From: Arthrobacter pascens
GTDB taxonomy: Bacteria > Actinomycetota > Actinomycetes > Actinomycetales > Micrococcaceae
Assembly: GCF_030815585.1 (NCBI RefSeq)
Contig: NZ_JAUSWY010000001.1
Location: forward strand, 3,844,001 to 3,908,000
Length of the DNA stretch: 64,000 nt
Reading direction: 5' to 3'
A program made the position numbers and the translations under genes. Positions 51,777 through 60,979 of this stretch are shown in pieces; the stretch's first letter is position 1, and every line of letters starts with the position of its first letter. The notes under the pieces were generated by a model that saw nothing but the letters and a program-made list of their open reading frames with translations, ran no database searches and was not told where the DNA came from.

Positions 51777-53501
51777 ATGTCAGTCACCGAAGACTTCCGT
51801 GCAGCACGCGACCGCCTGCTGGCCCTGCGTGCCGATTACGCACAGGCCAGGCACGAGTTCCAGTGGCCGCACTTTGAAGAGTTCAATTTCGCCCTCGACT
51901 GGTTTGACCAGATCGCGGCAGACCCTTCGAAGGGACACAACCCGGCGCTGGTGATTGTTGAGCAGGACGGCTCGGCCACCCGCCGCAGCTTCGCCGACCT
52001 GGCCGCACGCTCCAACCAAGTGGCCAACTGGCTCCGCGGCCACGGCGTTCGCCGCGGCGACCGGATGATCATCATGCTGGGCAACCAGGTGGAACTGTGG
52101 GAGTTGATGCTGGCAGGCATCAAGCTCGGCATTGTCCTGATCCCCACCACCACGCTCATGGGTCCGGCGGACCTGGCAGACCGGGTGGAGCGTGGCGAGG
52201 CGGGCTGGGCCGCCGTCGGAAGTTCCAACATCGGCAAATTTGCCGCTGTCCGCGGGAACTACCGCCTCATTGAAATCGGCGACGGCGTTCCTGTCGCGGC
52301 CCCTGAAGCCCTTCAGTACGCGGAGTCGTCGACGGCGGCACAAACCTTCTCTCCAGACGCCCCCACCGCGGCCGACGAGACGCTGCTGCTGTATTTCACC
52401 TCGGGCACCACTTCCAAGGCGAAGCTGGTGGAGCACACCCACACGTCCTACCCGGTGGGGCACCTGTCCACGATGTTCTGGATCGGAATTGAGCCGGGCG
52501 ATGTGCACCTGAACGTCGCCTCACCCGGCTGGGCCAAGCATGCGTGGTCCAACGTATTTACGCCCTGGATCGCGGAGGCCTGCGTCTTCATCTACAACTA
52601 CGAGCGTTTCGATGCCCGCGCCCTGATGGAGCAGATGGACAGCGAGGGCGTCACCAGCTTCTGCGCCCCGCCCACCGTATGGCGCATGCTCATCCAGGCG
52701 GACCTGACGCTCCTGGAGAATCCACCCACCAAGGTGGTCTCCGCGGGCGAACCGCTGAACGCCGAAGTGATTGACCAGGTGCAGCGCGCCTGGGGCCAGA
52801 CCATCCGCGATGGCTTTGGCCAGACTGAAACCACCGTCCAGGTGGCCAACACGCCCGGCCAGCCGGTCAAGATCGGCGCGATGGGTCAGCCGCTTCCCGG
52901 GTACGACGTGGTGCTGGTGGATCCGAATACCGGACAGGAGGCCGACGACGGCGAGCTGTGCCTGCGCCTGGAGCCGCGGCCCGTGGGCCTGATGAAGTCG
53001 TACTACGGTGACCCCGAAAGGACAGCCGAGGCGTTCCGTGGCGGCTACTACCACACAGGCGACATGGCAAGCCGGGATGAGCATGGGATCATCACCTATG
53101 TTGGCCGGGACGATGATGTCTTCAAGTCCTCTGATTACCGGCTCTCGCCGTTTGAGCTGGAGAGCGTACTGATCCAGCATCCTGCGGTGGCCGAGGCAGC
53201 CGTCGTGCCGTCGCCCGATGCCCTCAAACTGTCGGTTCCCAAGGCCTACGTGGTGCTCGCTGCCGGGCATGAACCGGGCCCGGAGCTGGCAGAGGACATC
53301 CTGCGGTATTGCCGCGAGCACCTTGCCCCGTTCAAACGCATCAGGCGGCTGGAATTCGGTATCCTGCCCAAGACCATCTCGGGCAAAATCCGCCGCGTGG
53401 AGCTGCGGCACAGCGAAGAAGTGAGGCACGGCGGGGAAGCACTTCACCAAGGGCTTGGGATTGAATACTCCGAGACCGACTTTCCGGGGTTGAAAGGTTG
53501 A
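51777..53501 (+). CDS. AMP-dependent acyl-CoA synthetase/ligase
   Basis: A 574-residue adenylate-forming enzyme. The P-loop-like motif is LLYFTSGTTSKAKLVEHTH, the ATP-site motif is DGFGQTETT, then YHTGDMASRDEHGIITYVGRDDDVFKSSDYRLSPFELES (the hinge), and the catalytic Lys near the C-terminus in KTISGKIRRVEL. It activates a carboxylic acid to its CoA ester. The closest pattern is medium-chain or aromatic acyl-CoA ligases. The ATG at 51777 has AAAGGGGG upstream. It is followed after three bases by MarR and is divergent from the dehydrogenase. Confidence 0.93.
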   Translation: MSVTEDFRAARDRLLALRADYAQARHEFQWPHFEEFNFALDWFDQIAADPSKGHNPALVIVEQDGSATRRSFADLAARSNQVANWLRGHGVRRGDRMIIMLGNQVELWELMLAGIKLGIVLIPTTTLMGPADLADRVERGEAGWAAVGSSNIGKFAAVRGNYRLIEIGDGVPVAAPEALQYAESSTAAQTFSPDAPTAADETLLLYFTSGTTSKAKLVEHTHTSYPVGHLSTMFWIGIEPGDVHLNVASPGWAKHAWSNVFTPWIAEACVFIYNYERFDARALMEQMDSEGVTSFCAPPTVWRMLIQADLTLLENPPTKVVSAGEPLNAEVIDQVQRAWGQTIRDGFGQTETTVQVANTPGQPVKIGAMGQPLPGYDVVLVDPNTGQEADDGELCLRLEPRPVGLMKSYYGDPERTAEAFRGGYYHTGDMASRDEHGIITYVGRDDDVFKSSDYRLSPFELESVLIQHPAVAEAAVVPSPDALKLSVPKAYVVLAAGHEPGPELAEDILRYCREHLAPFKRIRRLEFGILPKTISGKIRRVELRHSEEVRHGGEALHQGLGIEYSETDFPGLKG

Positions 53502-53504
53502 GCC

Positions 53505-54014
53505 ATGGCCACACCACTCCCCCGCGACCCCATCGCCGACGCCCAGAGCAACTGGGAAGAACACGGCTGGGCCGTTGTCGCAGCACCCATGGCCGCCATC
53601 ACGGCGATCATGCGCACCCAGCAGATCCTGCTGGCCCGGATCGAAGGCGTCCTGAAACCCTTCGGCCTGACGTTCGCACGCTATGAGCTGCTCGCACTGC
53701 TGAGCTTCGCCCGCAGCGGCGCGCTACCCATGAACAAGGCGAGCGCCCTGCTCCAGGTGCATCCCACCTCGGTGACCAACGCCGTCGACCGGCTCGAAAG
53801 CGCCGGCCTCGTGACCCGCTCACCGCACCCCACCGACGGCCGCACCACGCTGATTGAGCTCACCGCCGAGGGCCGCACCCTGGCCAAAAGTGCGACGGCG
53901 GTGCTCAATACCGAGGTTTTCGGCAAGTCGGGGTTCGCGGATGAAGACGTCGACCAGCTGATCCGTATCCTCGGCAACTTCCGTCGGAACGCCGGCGACT
54001 TTACGGGAGGGTGA
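53505..54014 (+). CDS. MarR-family transcriptional regulator
   Basis: A 169-residue winged-helix regulator. The DNA-binding core is at residues 60-125: FARYELLALLSFARSGALPMNKASALLQVHPTSVTNAVDRLESAGLVTRSPHPTDGRTTLIELTAEG, with the DGR wing motif. It lies three bases after the synthetase gene, in one transcript. It probably represses the divergent fatty-acid or aromatic-acid unit by binding the palindrome at 51745, with the acid or its CoA ester as effector. Confidence 0.92.
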   Translation: MATPLPRDPIADAQSNWEEHGWAVVAAPMAAITAIMRTQQILLARIEGVLKPFGLTFARYELLALLSFARSGALPMNKASALLQVHPTSVTNAVDRLESAGLVTRSPHPTDGRTTLIELTAEGRTLAKSATAVLNTEVFGKSGFADEDVDQLIRILGNFRRNAGDFTGG

Positions 54015-54089
54015 GCCGGCCCAGGGCTGGTCCTTCACAGAGTTGGCCAGTGGGCAGCAGATAGGGACAGCCAGCTGAACGTGAAGATC

Positions 54090-54743
54090 CTAGCGATCTG
54101 ACCTGCTGCGGCGAATACCCCTGACCACAAGCCACGCCACCATGAGGCCCAAAGCTCCGTAGACGGCGTAATTGAGGAATCGCGAATACTGCTCGATCAG
54201 CCGGTACTGGGTGCCCAGCAGGAAACCCAGGCCAATGAGTGTGCCGTTCCAGAGTCCGCTTCCGGCAAGGGTGAAAAAGCTGAAGGTCCCCAGGTGCATG
54301 TTGGAGGCGCCGGCTGGAAGCGAAATGAGGCTCCGGACGCCGGGGAGCAGGCGGCCGAAGAAGATTGAGGACCTGCCGTGACGGCAGAACCAGCCTGCGG
54401 CCTTGTCAAAGTCCTCCCTGTCCACCAGGGGCAGCTTGGAGAGGCCTCGGATAGACCGCTCGAGGCCAAGCTTGGCGCCCAGCCAGTACAGCAGGAGGGC
54501 GCCCACATATGCACCCAGCGTGCTGGTGACAAAAATGAGGACCAGGTTCAGGTCTCCCTGCTTGGCCAGGAAACCGGCCAGCGGAAGGATCACCTCGCTG
54601 GGAATGGGCGGCAGGACCGTCTCGGCAAGGGTGAAGAGTCCCACTCCCCATTCGCCCAGGTTGTCGATGGCCTGGGCGGCCAACCCCACCAGACCGCCAA
54701 GGTTCTCCGCCGTACTTGCTGCGGCCACGGATGTTCCCCGCAT
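54090..54743 (-). CDS. DedA-family membrane protein
   Basis: A 217-residue membrane protein with about five hydrophobic segments. Family motifs: TLAETVLPPIPSEVILPLAGFLA, LGAYVGALLLYWLGAKLG, and FFGRLLPGVRSLISLPAGASNM, the conserved FxRxxPxxR region. DedA proteins belong to the VTT/SNARE-associated group and are now linked to lipid-carrier flipping and membrane homeostasis. No partner gene is close by. It is convergent with the MarR gene (75-base gap). Confidence 0.9.
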   Translation of the reverse strand: MRGTSVAAASTAENLGGLVGLAAQAIDNLGEWGVGLFTLAETVLPPIPSEVILPLAGFLAKQGDLNLVLIFVTSTLGAYVGALLLYWLGAKLGLERSIRGLSKLPLVDREDFDKAAGWFCRHGRSSIFFGRLLPGVRSLISLPAGASNMHLGTFSFFTLAGSGLWNGTLIGLGFLLGTQYRLIEQYSRFLNYAVYGALGLMVAWLVVRGIRRSRSDR

Positions 54744-54825
54744 GCAGTCTCCCCATTTCCACTACGTAGCCATGTTCCGTGTTCTGTGTCCCCTGCCGTG
54801 TATACCCCAGGAACCTGCACAGAAG

Positions 54826-55419
54826 CTAGGAGTCCATTGCCCGCCTGGCCGGCTTTGCCCGCACGTGCATCCGTTCGCCCTGGGTTCCGAACAGACTCAG
54901 GAACTCCACGGCGTTGGCGTCCGCCCGGCAGAACCAGTGCGGGACGCGCGTATCAAACTCCGCGGCCTCCCCCGGGCCCAGGGCAAAGTCCTGCCCGCCC
55001 AGGACCATCCTGAGCTTGCCGTTGAGCACATATAGCCACTCGTAGCCTTCATGCACCTGGGGATCAGGCTCCTCCAGCTTGCCGGCCGGCAGGATGTGCT
55101 TGTACGCCTGGATTCCGCCGGGACGTTTCGTCAGCGGAATGATGGTCATGCGGTTGCGCATAATGGGGCGGAGGTGGACGCGCGGATCCCCGGTGTCCGG
55201 CGCACCCACCAGTTCGTCGAGCGGAACCTGGTGAGCCTTCGCGAGCGGCAGAAGCAGCTCAAGGTTGGGCCGACGCTGCCCCGATTCCAGCCGGGACAGT
55301 GTGCTGACCGAAATACCGGTGGCTTCGGAGAGCGACGTAAGAGTGGTGTTTGTGCTCAACCGCAAGGCCCTGAGCCGCGGGCCGACCCTCGCCAGAACGT
55401 TGTCTATCTGTTCATCCAT
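54826..55419 (-). CDS. XRE-family regulator with cupin domain
   Basis: A 197-residue two-domain protein. The XRE helix-turn-helix is at residues 10-67: LRALRLSTNTTLTSLSEATGISVSTLSRLESGQRRPNLELLLPLAKAHQVPLDELV. The cupin domain follows at about 100-185 (PQVHEGYEWLYVLNGKLRMVLGGQDFALGPGEAAEFDTRVPHWF). The ATG at 55419 fits the family; the frame is open upstream to 55560. It is divergent from the thioredoxin-reductase-like gene with 66 bases between, so it probably controls that gene. The cupin ligand is unknown. Confidence 0.9.
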   Translation of the reverse strand: MDEQIDNVLARVGPRLRALRLSTNTTLTSLSEATGISVSTLSRLESGQRRPNLELLLPLAKAHQVPLDELVGAPDTGDPRVHLRPIMRNRMTIIPLTKRPGGIQAYKHILPAGKLEEPDPQVHEGYEWLYVLNGKLRMVLGGQDFALGPGEAAEFDTRVPHWFCRADANAVEFLSLFGTQGERMHVRAKPARRAMDS

Positions 55420-55485
55420 CCCCCTACTTTGCCATTCCGGCAAGGAACTTTGCCAGTCCTCAATCGGTCGGAACATCATGAAGAC

Positions 55486-56460
55486 ATGACTGAAAATACT
55501 CACAACACCAGCGACGTCCTGATTATCGGCGGCGGCGCCGCCGGCCTGAGCGCCGCACAAATGCTGGGCCGCTCGCGGCGTTCAGTGGTGGTGGTCGACG
55601 GCGGGGAACCCCGCAATGCCCCTGCCGAAGGGGTCCACGGATTCCTGACCCGCGACGGACTAAGCCCCGCTGAGCTCCTTAATATCGGCCGCGCTGAAGC
55701 CGAGCACTATGGTGTCCGGATGGTTCAGGGCGAGGTAGTGGCTGCGGAAGGCGGCGTCACCGAAGGCTTCTCACTTACGCTGGCGGACGGCCGCCTGGTC
55801 CGCGGCCGGCGCCTGCTCGTCACCACCGGCCTGGTGGATGAGCTGCCGGACGTTGCGGGGCTCCGCGAGCGCTGGGGCAAGGACGTGCTCCACTGCCCGT
55901 TCTGCCATGGCTGGGAGGTGCAGGACCAGGCCATCGGCATCCTGGGCAACGGGCCGTGGTCCGTGCACCAGGCCCTGCTTTTCCGTCAGTGGAGCAGCAA
56001 CCTCACCCTTTTCCTCAACAACAAAACCCGGCCCGCCGACGTCGAACTGGAGCAGCTCGCTGCCCGCGGCATCAAGGTGGTGGAGGGCGCCGTGGAATCG
56101 CTCCGGGTGGAACAGGACACGCTGCGCGGCGTGGCCCTGGCCGGCGGAGCGGAAGTCGCTGTGGACGCGGTGGTGGTGGGACCGCAGGTCCGGGTCCGGC
56201 TGGATGCCTTCACAGGACTCGGCCTAAAAGCTTCACCGCATCCAATGGGCGTCGGCGACTACCTTGAAACAGACCCGGACGGAGCCACGGCTGTCCCCGG
56301 GGTCTGGGCAGCCGGGAACGTGACCGACATCCGTGCGCAGGTGCTGGCCTCGGCGGCGGCAGGCGCCTGGACCGCCGTCGTGATCAACAACGATCTCATG
56401 GCGGAGGAACTCAACCGGGATGTGGCCGCATACCGGGAATCCCTATCGATTGCTCCGTAA
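55486..56460 (+). CDS. Thioredoxin-reductase-like NAD(P)/FAD-dependent oxidoreductase
   Basis: A 324-residue flavoprotein. FAD motif DVLIIGGGAAGLSAAQMLGRS at residues 9-29; the redox-type CxxC is HCPFCHGWEV at about residues 132-141; the NADPH motif AIGILGNGPWSVHQ follows, and the final FAD motif is GVWAAGNVTDIRAQV. This CPFC branch often acts without a dedicated thioredoxin and includes small-molecule oxidases and reductases. It is divergent from the XRE-cupin regulator, and its stop codon lies inside the left arm of the inverted repeat at 56447. Confidence 0.9.
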   Translation: MTENTHNTSDVLIIGGGAAGLSAAQMLGRSRRSVVVVDGGEPRNAPAEGVHGFLTRDGLSPAELLNIGRAEAEHYGVRMVQGEVVAAEGGVTEGFSLTLADGRLVRGRRLLVTTGLVDELPDVAGLRERWGKDVLHCPFCHGWEVQDQAIGILGNGPWSVHQALLFRQWSSNLTLFLNNKTRPADVELEQLAARGIKVVEGAVESLRVEQDTLRGVALAGGAEVAVDAVVVGPQVRVRLDAFTGLGLKASPHPMGVGDYLETDPDGATAVPGVWAAGNVTDIRAQVLASAAAGAWTAVVINNDLMAEELNRDVAAYRESLSIAP

Positions 56461-56502
56461 CCGCCCTTATGGGCCGCGAAAGGGGCGTTTATGGAGCAAT
56501 CG
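56447..56502. repeat. Inverted repeat between convergent genes
   Basis: The arm 56447-56468 (CGATTGCTCC...CCGCCC) pairs imperfectly with 56479-56502 (GGGGCG...GGAGCAATCG), loop about ten bases. It includes the stop codon of the flavoprotein gene and ends eight bases before the enoyl-CoA hydratase stop. Terminator or dispersed palindrome. Confidence 0.65.
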
Positions 56503-56509
56503 GCGGGCG

Positions 56510-57286
56510 TCAGCGCTGCCGGAAAGCCGGTTCACGCTTCTCCATGAAGGCGGCCATTCCTTCTTTCTGGTCTTCGGTGGCGAAGAGGGAGTGAAAGATT
56601 CGACGCTCGAACAGGACCCCTTGGGCGAGGCCGGTTTCAAAGGCGGCGTTCACGGCTTCCTTCGCCACCATGGCCACCGGCTTGGACTTGGACGCGATGA
56701 CTTCGGCAACCTTGAGTGCCTCCTCCACGACGTCCTCCGCCGGCACCACACGCGAGACCAGACCGGATCGCTCGGCCTCCTCTGCGCCTACGAATCTTCC
56801 GGTGAGGATCATGTCCATGGCCTTGGCCTTGCCCACGGCGCGGGTGAGGCGCTGGGAACCGCCCATGCCCGGCAGCACTCCCAGGTTGATCTCCGGCTGG
56901 CCGAACTTCGCGTTGTCGCCCGCAATGAGGAGGTCGCACATCATGGCTAGCTCGCAGCCTCCACCCAGGGCGAAGCCGGATACGGCAGCGATGGTGGGGA
57001 TACGCAGCCGGGTGAAGTCCTCCCAGCCGCGGAACCAGTCAGCGGCGTACATGTCCATGTATCCCTGGGCGGCCATCTCCTTGATGTCGGCCCCTGCGGC
57101 GAATGCCTTGGAGGAGCCGGTGATCACCACGGCCCCCACGGCAGCGTCGGCGTCCATGGCCGAAACCGCTGCAACCAGTTCCTCCATGGTGGCCTTGTTC
57201 AGGGCGTTCAGTGCCTCGGGCCTGTTCAGCGTCACCAAGCCCACCCGGCCGCGCCGTTCCACGAGGATGTTCGCATACTCCGTCAT
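56510..57286 (-). CDS. Enoyl-CoA hydratase
   Basis: A 258-residue crotonase-fold enzyme that adds water across a trans-2-enoyl-CoA. The oxyanion and CoA site is [13 protein letters not shown], and the catalytic Glu region is [38 protein letters not shown], preceded by [17 protein letters not shown]. It ends the operon with mmsB, the hydrolase and mmsA, and in valine breakdown would hydrate methacrylyl-CoA. Its start overlaps mmsB by four bases. Confidence 0.93.
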   Translation of the reverse strand: MTEYANILVERRGRVGLVTLNRPEALNALNKATMEELVAAVSAMDADAAVGAVVITGSSKAFAAGADIKEMAAQGYMDMYAADWFRGWEDFTRLRIPTIAAVSGFALGGGCELAMMCDLLIAGDNAKFGQPEINLGVLPGMGGSQRLTRAVGKAKAMDMILTGRFVGAEEAERSGLVSRVVPAEDVVEEALKVAEVIASKSKPVAMVAKEAVNAAFETGLAQGVLFERRIFHSLFATEDQKEGMAAFMEKREPAFRQR

Positions 57287-58239
57287 GCCTGACTCCCGTC
57301 CTGTTGCGCCCGCTTCACCGTGCCGGCAGGCTGCGACTTATCCCGGATATCAGTGATAATTCCCGAGAAGTCGCGGCCGGCACCGCCTTCCGCCGCAAAC
57401 GTATCGTAAATCTCGGACGCGAGTGGCCCCAGGCGGGCCGCCACCCCCGTGCCCTGCAGGGCATTAAGGGCAAGTTTGAGATCCTTGGCCATGAGCGCGC
57501 CGGCGAAGCCCGGCTGGTAGTCGCGGTTTGCAGGGCTCGTGGGGACAGGCCCTGGAACGGGGCAGTTGGTAGTCAGCGCCCAGCACTGTCCCGAGGCGGC
57601 GGAGGCGACGTCGAACAGTGCCTGGTGGGTCAGCCCCAGCTTCTCGCCCAGCACGAAGGCCTCGCTCACGGCGATCATGGAGACTCCCAGGATCAGGTTG
57701 TTGCAGATCTTGGCTGCCTGGCCTCCGCCGTGTCCGCCGCAGTGGACCACGCGCTTGCCCATCACGTCCAGCACTGGCCGGACAGCCTCGAAGTCCTCCG
57801 GCTCGCCTCCCACCATAAAGGTGAGGGTGCCGGCCTCCGCGCCCACCACGCCACCGGAAACCGGAGCGTCCACGGCACGGTGCCCGGCGTCGATGGCAAG
57901 AGCGGAAGCCTCACGGGCCTCGTCCACGTTGATGGTGGAGCAGTCCAGGAACATCGTTCCGGGGGCTGCTGCGGCCAGCAGGCCGGGCTGCCCGTCCGTG
58001 CCGCGGTAGGCATCCAGCACGTGCTGGCCGCTGGGGAACATGGTCAGCACCACTCCGGCTCCTGACACCGCGTCCCCGGAGTTTGCCGCAATGGGTACCC
58101 CGTGGGATTTCGCAGTCTCCAAAGCAACGGGCACCACGTCGAAGCCCACAACGTTATAGCCCGCCTTGACCAGGTTGACGGCCATTGGCCCGCCCATGTG
58201 GCCAAGGCCCAGGAACGCGATGGTGGTCTTGTCAGACAT
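57283..58239 (-). CDS. mmsB: 3-hydroxyisobutyrate dehydrogenase MmsB
   Basis: A 318-residue NAD-dependent beta-hydroxyacid dehydrogenase. [19 protein letters not shown] is the Rossmann motif, [19 protein letters not shown] and [22 protein letters not shown] are family signatures, and the catalytic Lys lies in [18 protein letters not shown]. It oxidises 3-hydroxyisobutyrate to methylmalonate semialdehyde in valine catabolism. It overlaps the hydrolase gene upstream by eight bases and the hydratase downstream by four. Confidence 0.95.
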   Translation of the reverse strand: MSDKTTIAFLGLGHMGGPMAVNLVKAGYNVVGFDVVPVALETAKSHGVPIAANSGDAVSGAGVVLTMFPSGQHVLDAYRGTDGQPGLLAAAAPGTMFLDCSTINVDEAREASALAIDAGHRAVDAPVSGGVVGAEAGTLTFMVGGEPEDFEAVRPVLDVMGKRVVHCGGHGGGQAAKICNNLILGVSMIAVSEAFVLGEKLGLTHQALFDVASAASGQCWALTTNCPVPGPVPTSPANRDYQPGFAGALMAKDLKLALNALQGTGVAARLGPLASEIYDTFAAEGGAGRDFSGIITDIRDKSQPAGTVKRAQQDGSQA

Positions 58240-59329
58240 TGTCCTTCTCCTTTGACCTAAGGTTCAGCTCTCGGTTGCCCAGCGGCGCGAAATACCGTTC
58301 CACGTCCGCCGCGTGCACCTCGCGCAGGGTGGCAGGCTTCCAGTGGGGCGTGCGGTCCTTGTGCACCACCTGCGCCCGGATCCCTTCGCGGAAGTCCGGG
58401 GCAGCCAGGAACCGGAGCCCTACCCGGTATTCCTGCGCCAGCGCTTCGTCCAGCGTCAGGCCCTTCACGCGCCGCACGGACTCCAGCGCCACCTTCACGG
58501 CGGTGGGCGATTTCTCTTCGATGGCCCGGGCGGCTTCTTCGGCCTCTCCCCCGGTTTCCCGCAGCCGGCGGAGGATGTCCTCGGCGTCGGAGGAGGCGTA
58601 GCAAGCGTCAATCCAGTCCCTCCGTGCCTCCAGTGTGGATGCCGGCGGACTTTTTGTGAAACGTACGACGGCGGCTTCCGCAGTTTCGCTTTCGAGTGCC
58701 ACGGCCAGCTCCACGAGGCTTTCTGACGGGACGTAGTGGTCCGCAAGGCCCAGGAACAGCGCATCCGCCCCGCTCAAATGGGCGCCTGTCAGGGCTGCAT
58801 GCGTCCCGGCCTCACCGGGCGACTTCGCAAGCAGCCATGTGCCTCCGACGTCGGGCACAAATCCGATGGTGGTCTCCGGCAGTCCCATCCGGGTCCGCTC
58901 GGTGACCACGCGGACCGACCCGTGCGCCGAGATCCCCACGCCGCCGCCCAGCACCAGCCCGTCCATGAACGCCACGTAGGGTTTGGGATATCCGGAGATC
59001 AGCGAATTCAGCCGGTACTCCGACTGCCAGAAGTTCGCCGTATTATCCCCTCCGGCGAGTATGTCCTGGTAGATGGCCACGATGTCCCCGCCTGCACACA
59101 AGCCCCGCTCTCCGGCGCCCCGGACCAGGACCGTGGCCACGCCGTCGTCGTCTGCCCAGGAGATGAGCTGCTCCAGCATGGCGGCCACCATCCCGGCGGT
59201 GAGCGCATTGACGGCCTTGGGCCTGTTGAGGGTGATGACTCCCAGGCGCCCACGCCGCTCGAACAGCACCTCCGCCTGCGCCTCCCCGCCCGGCGCTGTG
59301 TTGGGTGCTTCCTTCGGAAGATCCGCCAT
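58232..59329 (-). CDS. 3-hydroxyisobutyryl-CoA hydrolase (crotonase fold)
   Basis: A 365-residue crotonase-superfamily thioesterase. RGAGERGLCAGGDIVAIYQD and PYVAFMDGLVLGGGVGISAHGSVRVVTERTRMGLPETTIGFVPDVGGTWLLAKSPG are the CoA and catalytic Glu segments, and the longer C-terminus (residues 240-365) separates it from enoyl-CoA hydratases. It releases 3-hydroxyisobutyrate from its CoA ester. The ATG at 59329 matches the family; the open frame upstream lies inside mmsA. It touches the mmsA stop by one base. Confidence 0.92.
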   Translation of the reverse strand: MADLPKEAPNTAPGGEAQAEVLFERRGRLGVITLNRPKAVNALTAGMVAAMLEQLISWADDDGVATVLVRGAGERGLCAGGDIVAIYQDILAGGDNTANFWQSEYRLNSLISGYPKPYVAFMDGLVLGGGVGISAHGSVRVVTERTRMGLPETTIGFVPDVGGTWLLAKSPGEAGTHAALTGAHLSGADALFLGLADHYVPSESLVELAVALESETAEAAVVRFTKSPPASTLEARRDWIDACYASSDAEDILRRLRETGGEAEEAARAIEEKSPTAVKVALESVRRVKGLTLDEALAQEYRVGLRFLAAPDFREGIRAQVVHKDRTPHWKPATLREVHAADVERYFAPLGNRELNLRSKEKDNV

Positions 59330-60828
59330 CAGCTGCCTTCCGGCATCACAAAGCTGGAGCCCTGTCGGACACCGGAGGGCCAACGTGTGGTGACCGTCTT
59401 GGTCTTGGTGTAGAAGCGGAAGGCATCGGCGCCGTGCTGGTTGAGGTCGCCGAACCCCGAGGCCTTCCAGCCGCCGAAGGTGTAGTAGGCGATGGGGACC
59501 GGGATGGGCACATTGATGCCCACCATGCCCACTTCCACGCGGCTGGCGAAATCCCTTGCGGCGTCGCCGTCGCGCGTGAAGATGGCCACGCCGTTGCCGA
59601 ATTCGTGGTCGCTGCACAGCCGGAGCGCCTCGTCGTAATCGGAGGCCCGGAGCACGCTGAGGACCGGACCGAAGATCTCCTCCTTGTAGATCTTCATCTC
59701 CTTGGTGACATGGTCAAAGAGCGTGGGACCCACCCAGAAGCCGCCGTTGTATCCCTCCACCGTCAGGCCACGACCGTCGGCCAGCAGGGTGGCACCTTCG
59801 TCTAGACCAGACTGGATGTAGCCCTCGATCCGTTCCTTGGCACTGGCAGCAACCACGGGTCCGAAGTCCGAGTCCTTGTCCAGGCTGTGCCCTACCTTGA
59901 GATCTTTGATCCGGTCCTGGAGTTTGGCCACCAGCCTGTTGGCGGTTTCGTCGCCTACCGGTACGGCCACGGAGATGGCCATGCAGCGCTCTCCGGCCGA
60001 ACCATATCCGGCACCGATCAGGGCGTCCGCCGCCATTTCCAGATCCGCATCCGGCATGACCACCATGTGGTTCTTGGCCCCGCCGAAGCACTGCGCGCGC
60101 TTGCCGTGGGCCGCCGCAGTGGCGTAGATGTACTGGGCTATGGGGGTAGAGCCTACAAAGCCGATCGCTTTGACCCGCGGGTCTTCGAGTAGCGCGTCCA
60201 CCGCTTCCTTGTCCCCGTTGACCACGTTGAAGACGCCGTCCGGAACCCCGGCTTCCGAGTACAGCTCAGCCAGCCGCAACGGCACCGACGGATCCCGTTC
60301 CGAAGGCTTGAGGATGAAGGCGTTGCCCGCGGCGAGGGCCGGGCCGGACTTCCAGAGCGGAATCATGGCCGGGAAGTTGAACGGCGTGATGCCCGCCACC
60401 ACGCCCAGCGGCTGGCGCAGGGAGTGGACGTCGATCCCGGCGCCGGCGTCGTCGGAAAACTCTCCCTTGAGCAAGTGGGGGGCGCCGGCCGCGAACTCCA
60501 CTACCTCGATGCCGCGCTGGATGTCCCCCTTGGAATCGGGAAACGTCTTGCCATGTTCGGAGGACAGCAGCGCAGCCAGCTCGTCCATGTTCTGGTTGAC
60601 AAGGTCCACGAACCTGAGCAGGATCCGGCCGCGGCGCTGCGGGTTCATGGCGCCCCATTCCTGCTGGGCCTTCTCCGCGGCGGCAACCACGTTCTGGACT
60701 TCCTCCCGGCTGGCCAGGGGCAACCTTGCCTGGACCTGGCCCGTGCAGGGGTCAAAGACATCGCTGTACCGGCCGGAGGTCCCGCTCACCCGTTGGCCAC
60801 CTACGTAGTGGGATAGTTCGCGCACCAT
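59329..60828 (-). CDS. mmsA: CoA-acylating methylmalonate-semialdehyde dehydrogenase MmsA
   Basis: A 499-residue aldehyde dehydrogenase, the exact usual length of the family. ITPFNFPAMIPLWKSGPALAAGNAFILKPSE is the NAD segment, FGGAKNHMVVMPDAD is the MMSDH signature, and the nucleophile is Cys282 in AGERCMAIS. It turns methylmalonate semialdehyde plus CoA into propionyl-CoA. The ATG at 60828 has AAGGAG nine bases upstream; an in-frame GTG six codons earlier is less likely. First gene of the valine operon mmsA-hydrolase-mmsB-hydratase. Confidence 0.95.
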   Translation of the reverse strand: MVRELSHYVGGQRVSGTSGRYSDVFDPCTGQVQARLPLASREEVQNVVAAAEKAQQEWGAMNPQRRGRILLRFVDLVNQNMDELAALLSSEHGKTFPDSKGDIQRGIEVVEFAAGAPHLLKGEFSDDAGAGIDVHSLRQPLGVVAGITPFNFPAMIPLWKSGPALAAGNAFILKPSERDPSVPLRLAELYSEAGVPDGVFNVVNGDKEAVDALLEDPRVKAIGFVGSTPIAQYIYATAAAHGKRAQCFGGAKNHMVVMPDADLEMAADALIGAGYGSAGERCMAISVAVPVGDETANRLVAKLQDRIKDLKVGHSLDKDSDFGPVVAASAKERIEGYIQSGLDEGATLLADGRGLTVEGYNGGFWVGPTLFDHVTKEMKIYKEEIFGPVLSVLRASDYDEALRLCSDHEFGNGVAIFTRDGDAARDFASRVEVGMVGINVPIPVPIAYYTFGGWKASGFGDLNQHGADAFRFYTKTKTVTTRWPSGVRQGSSFVMPEGS

Positions 60829-60979
60829 GGCTGAATGCTCCTTCACATGTGATCCAGGTCATCTCTGCAAGCGAATATACTCGGACTTCCTACTAAATTC
60901 CAGAGCGCCGGAGATGAGCGCCGAATCCCTCTGGCGCGGGCTTTTCCCGCCGCTGCACTGCCAAGGTAAGTTAGGGACT

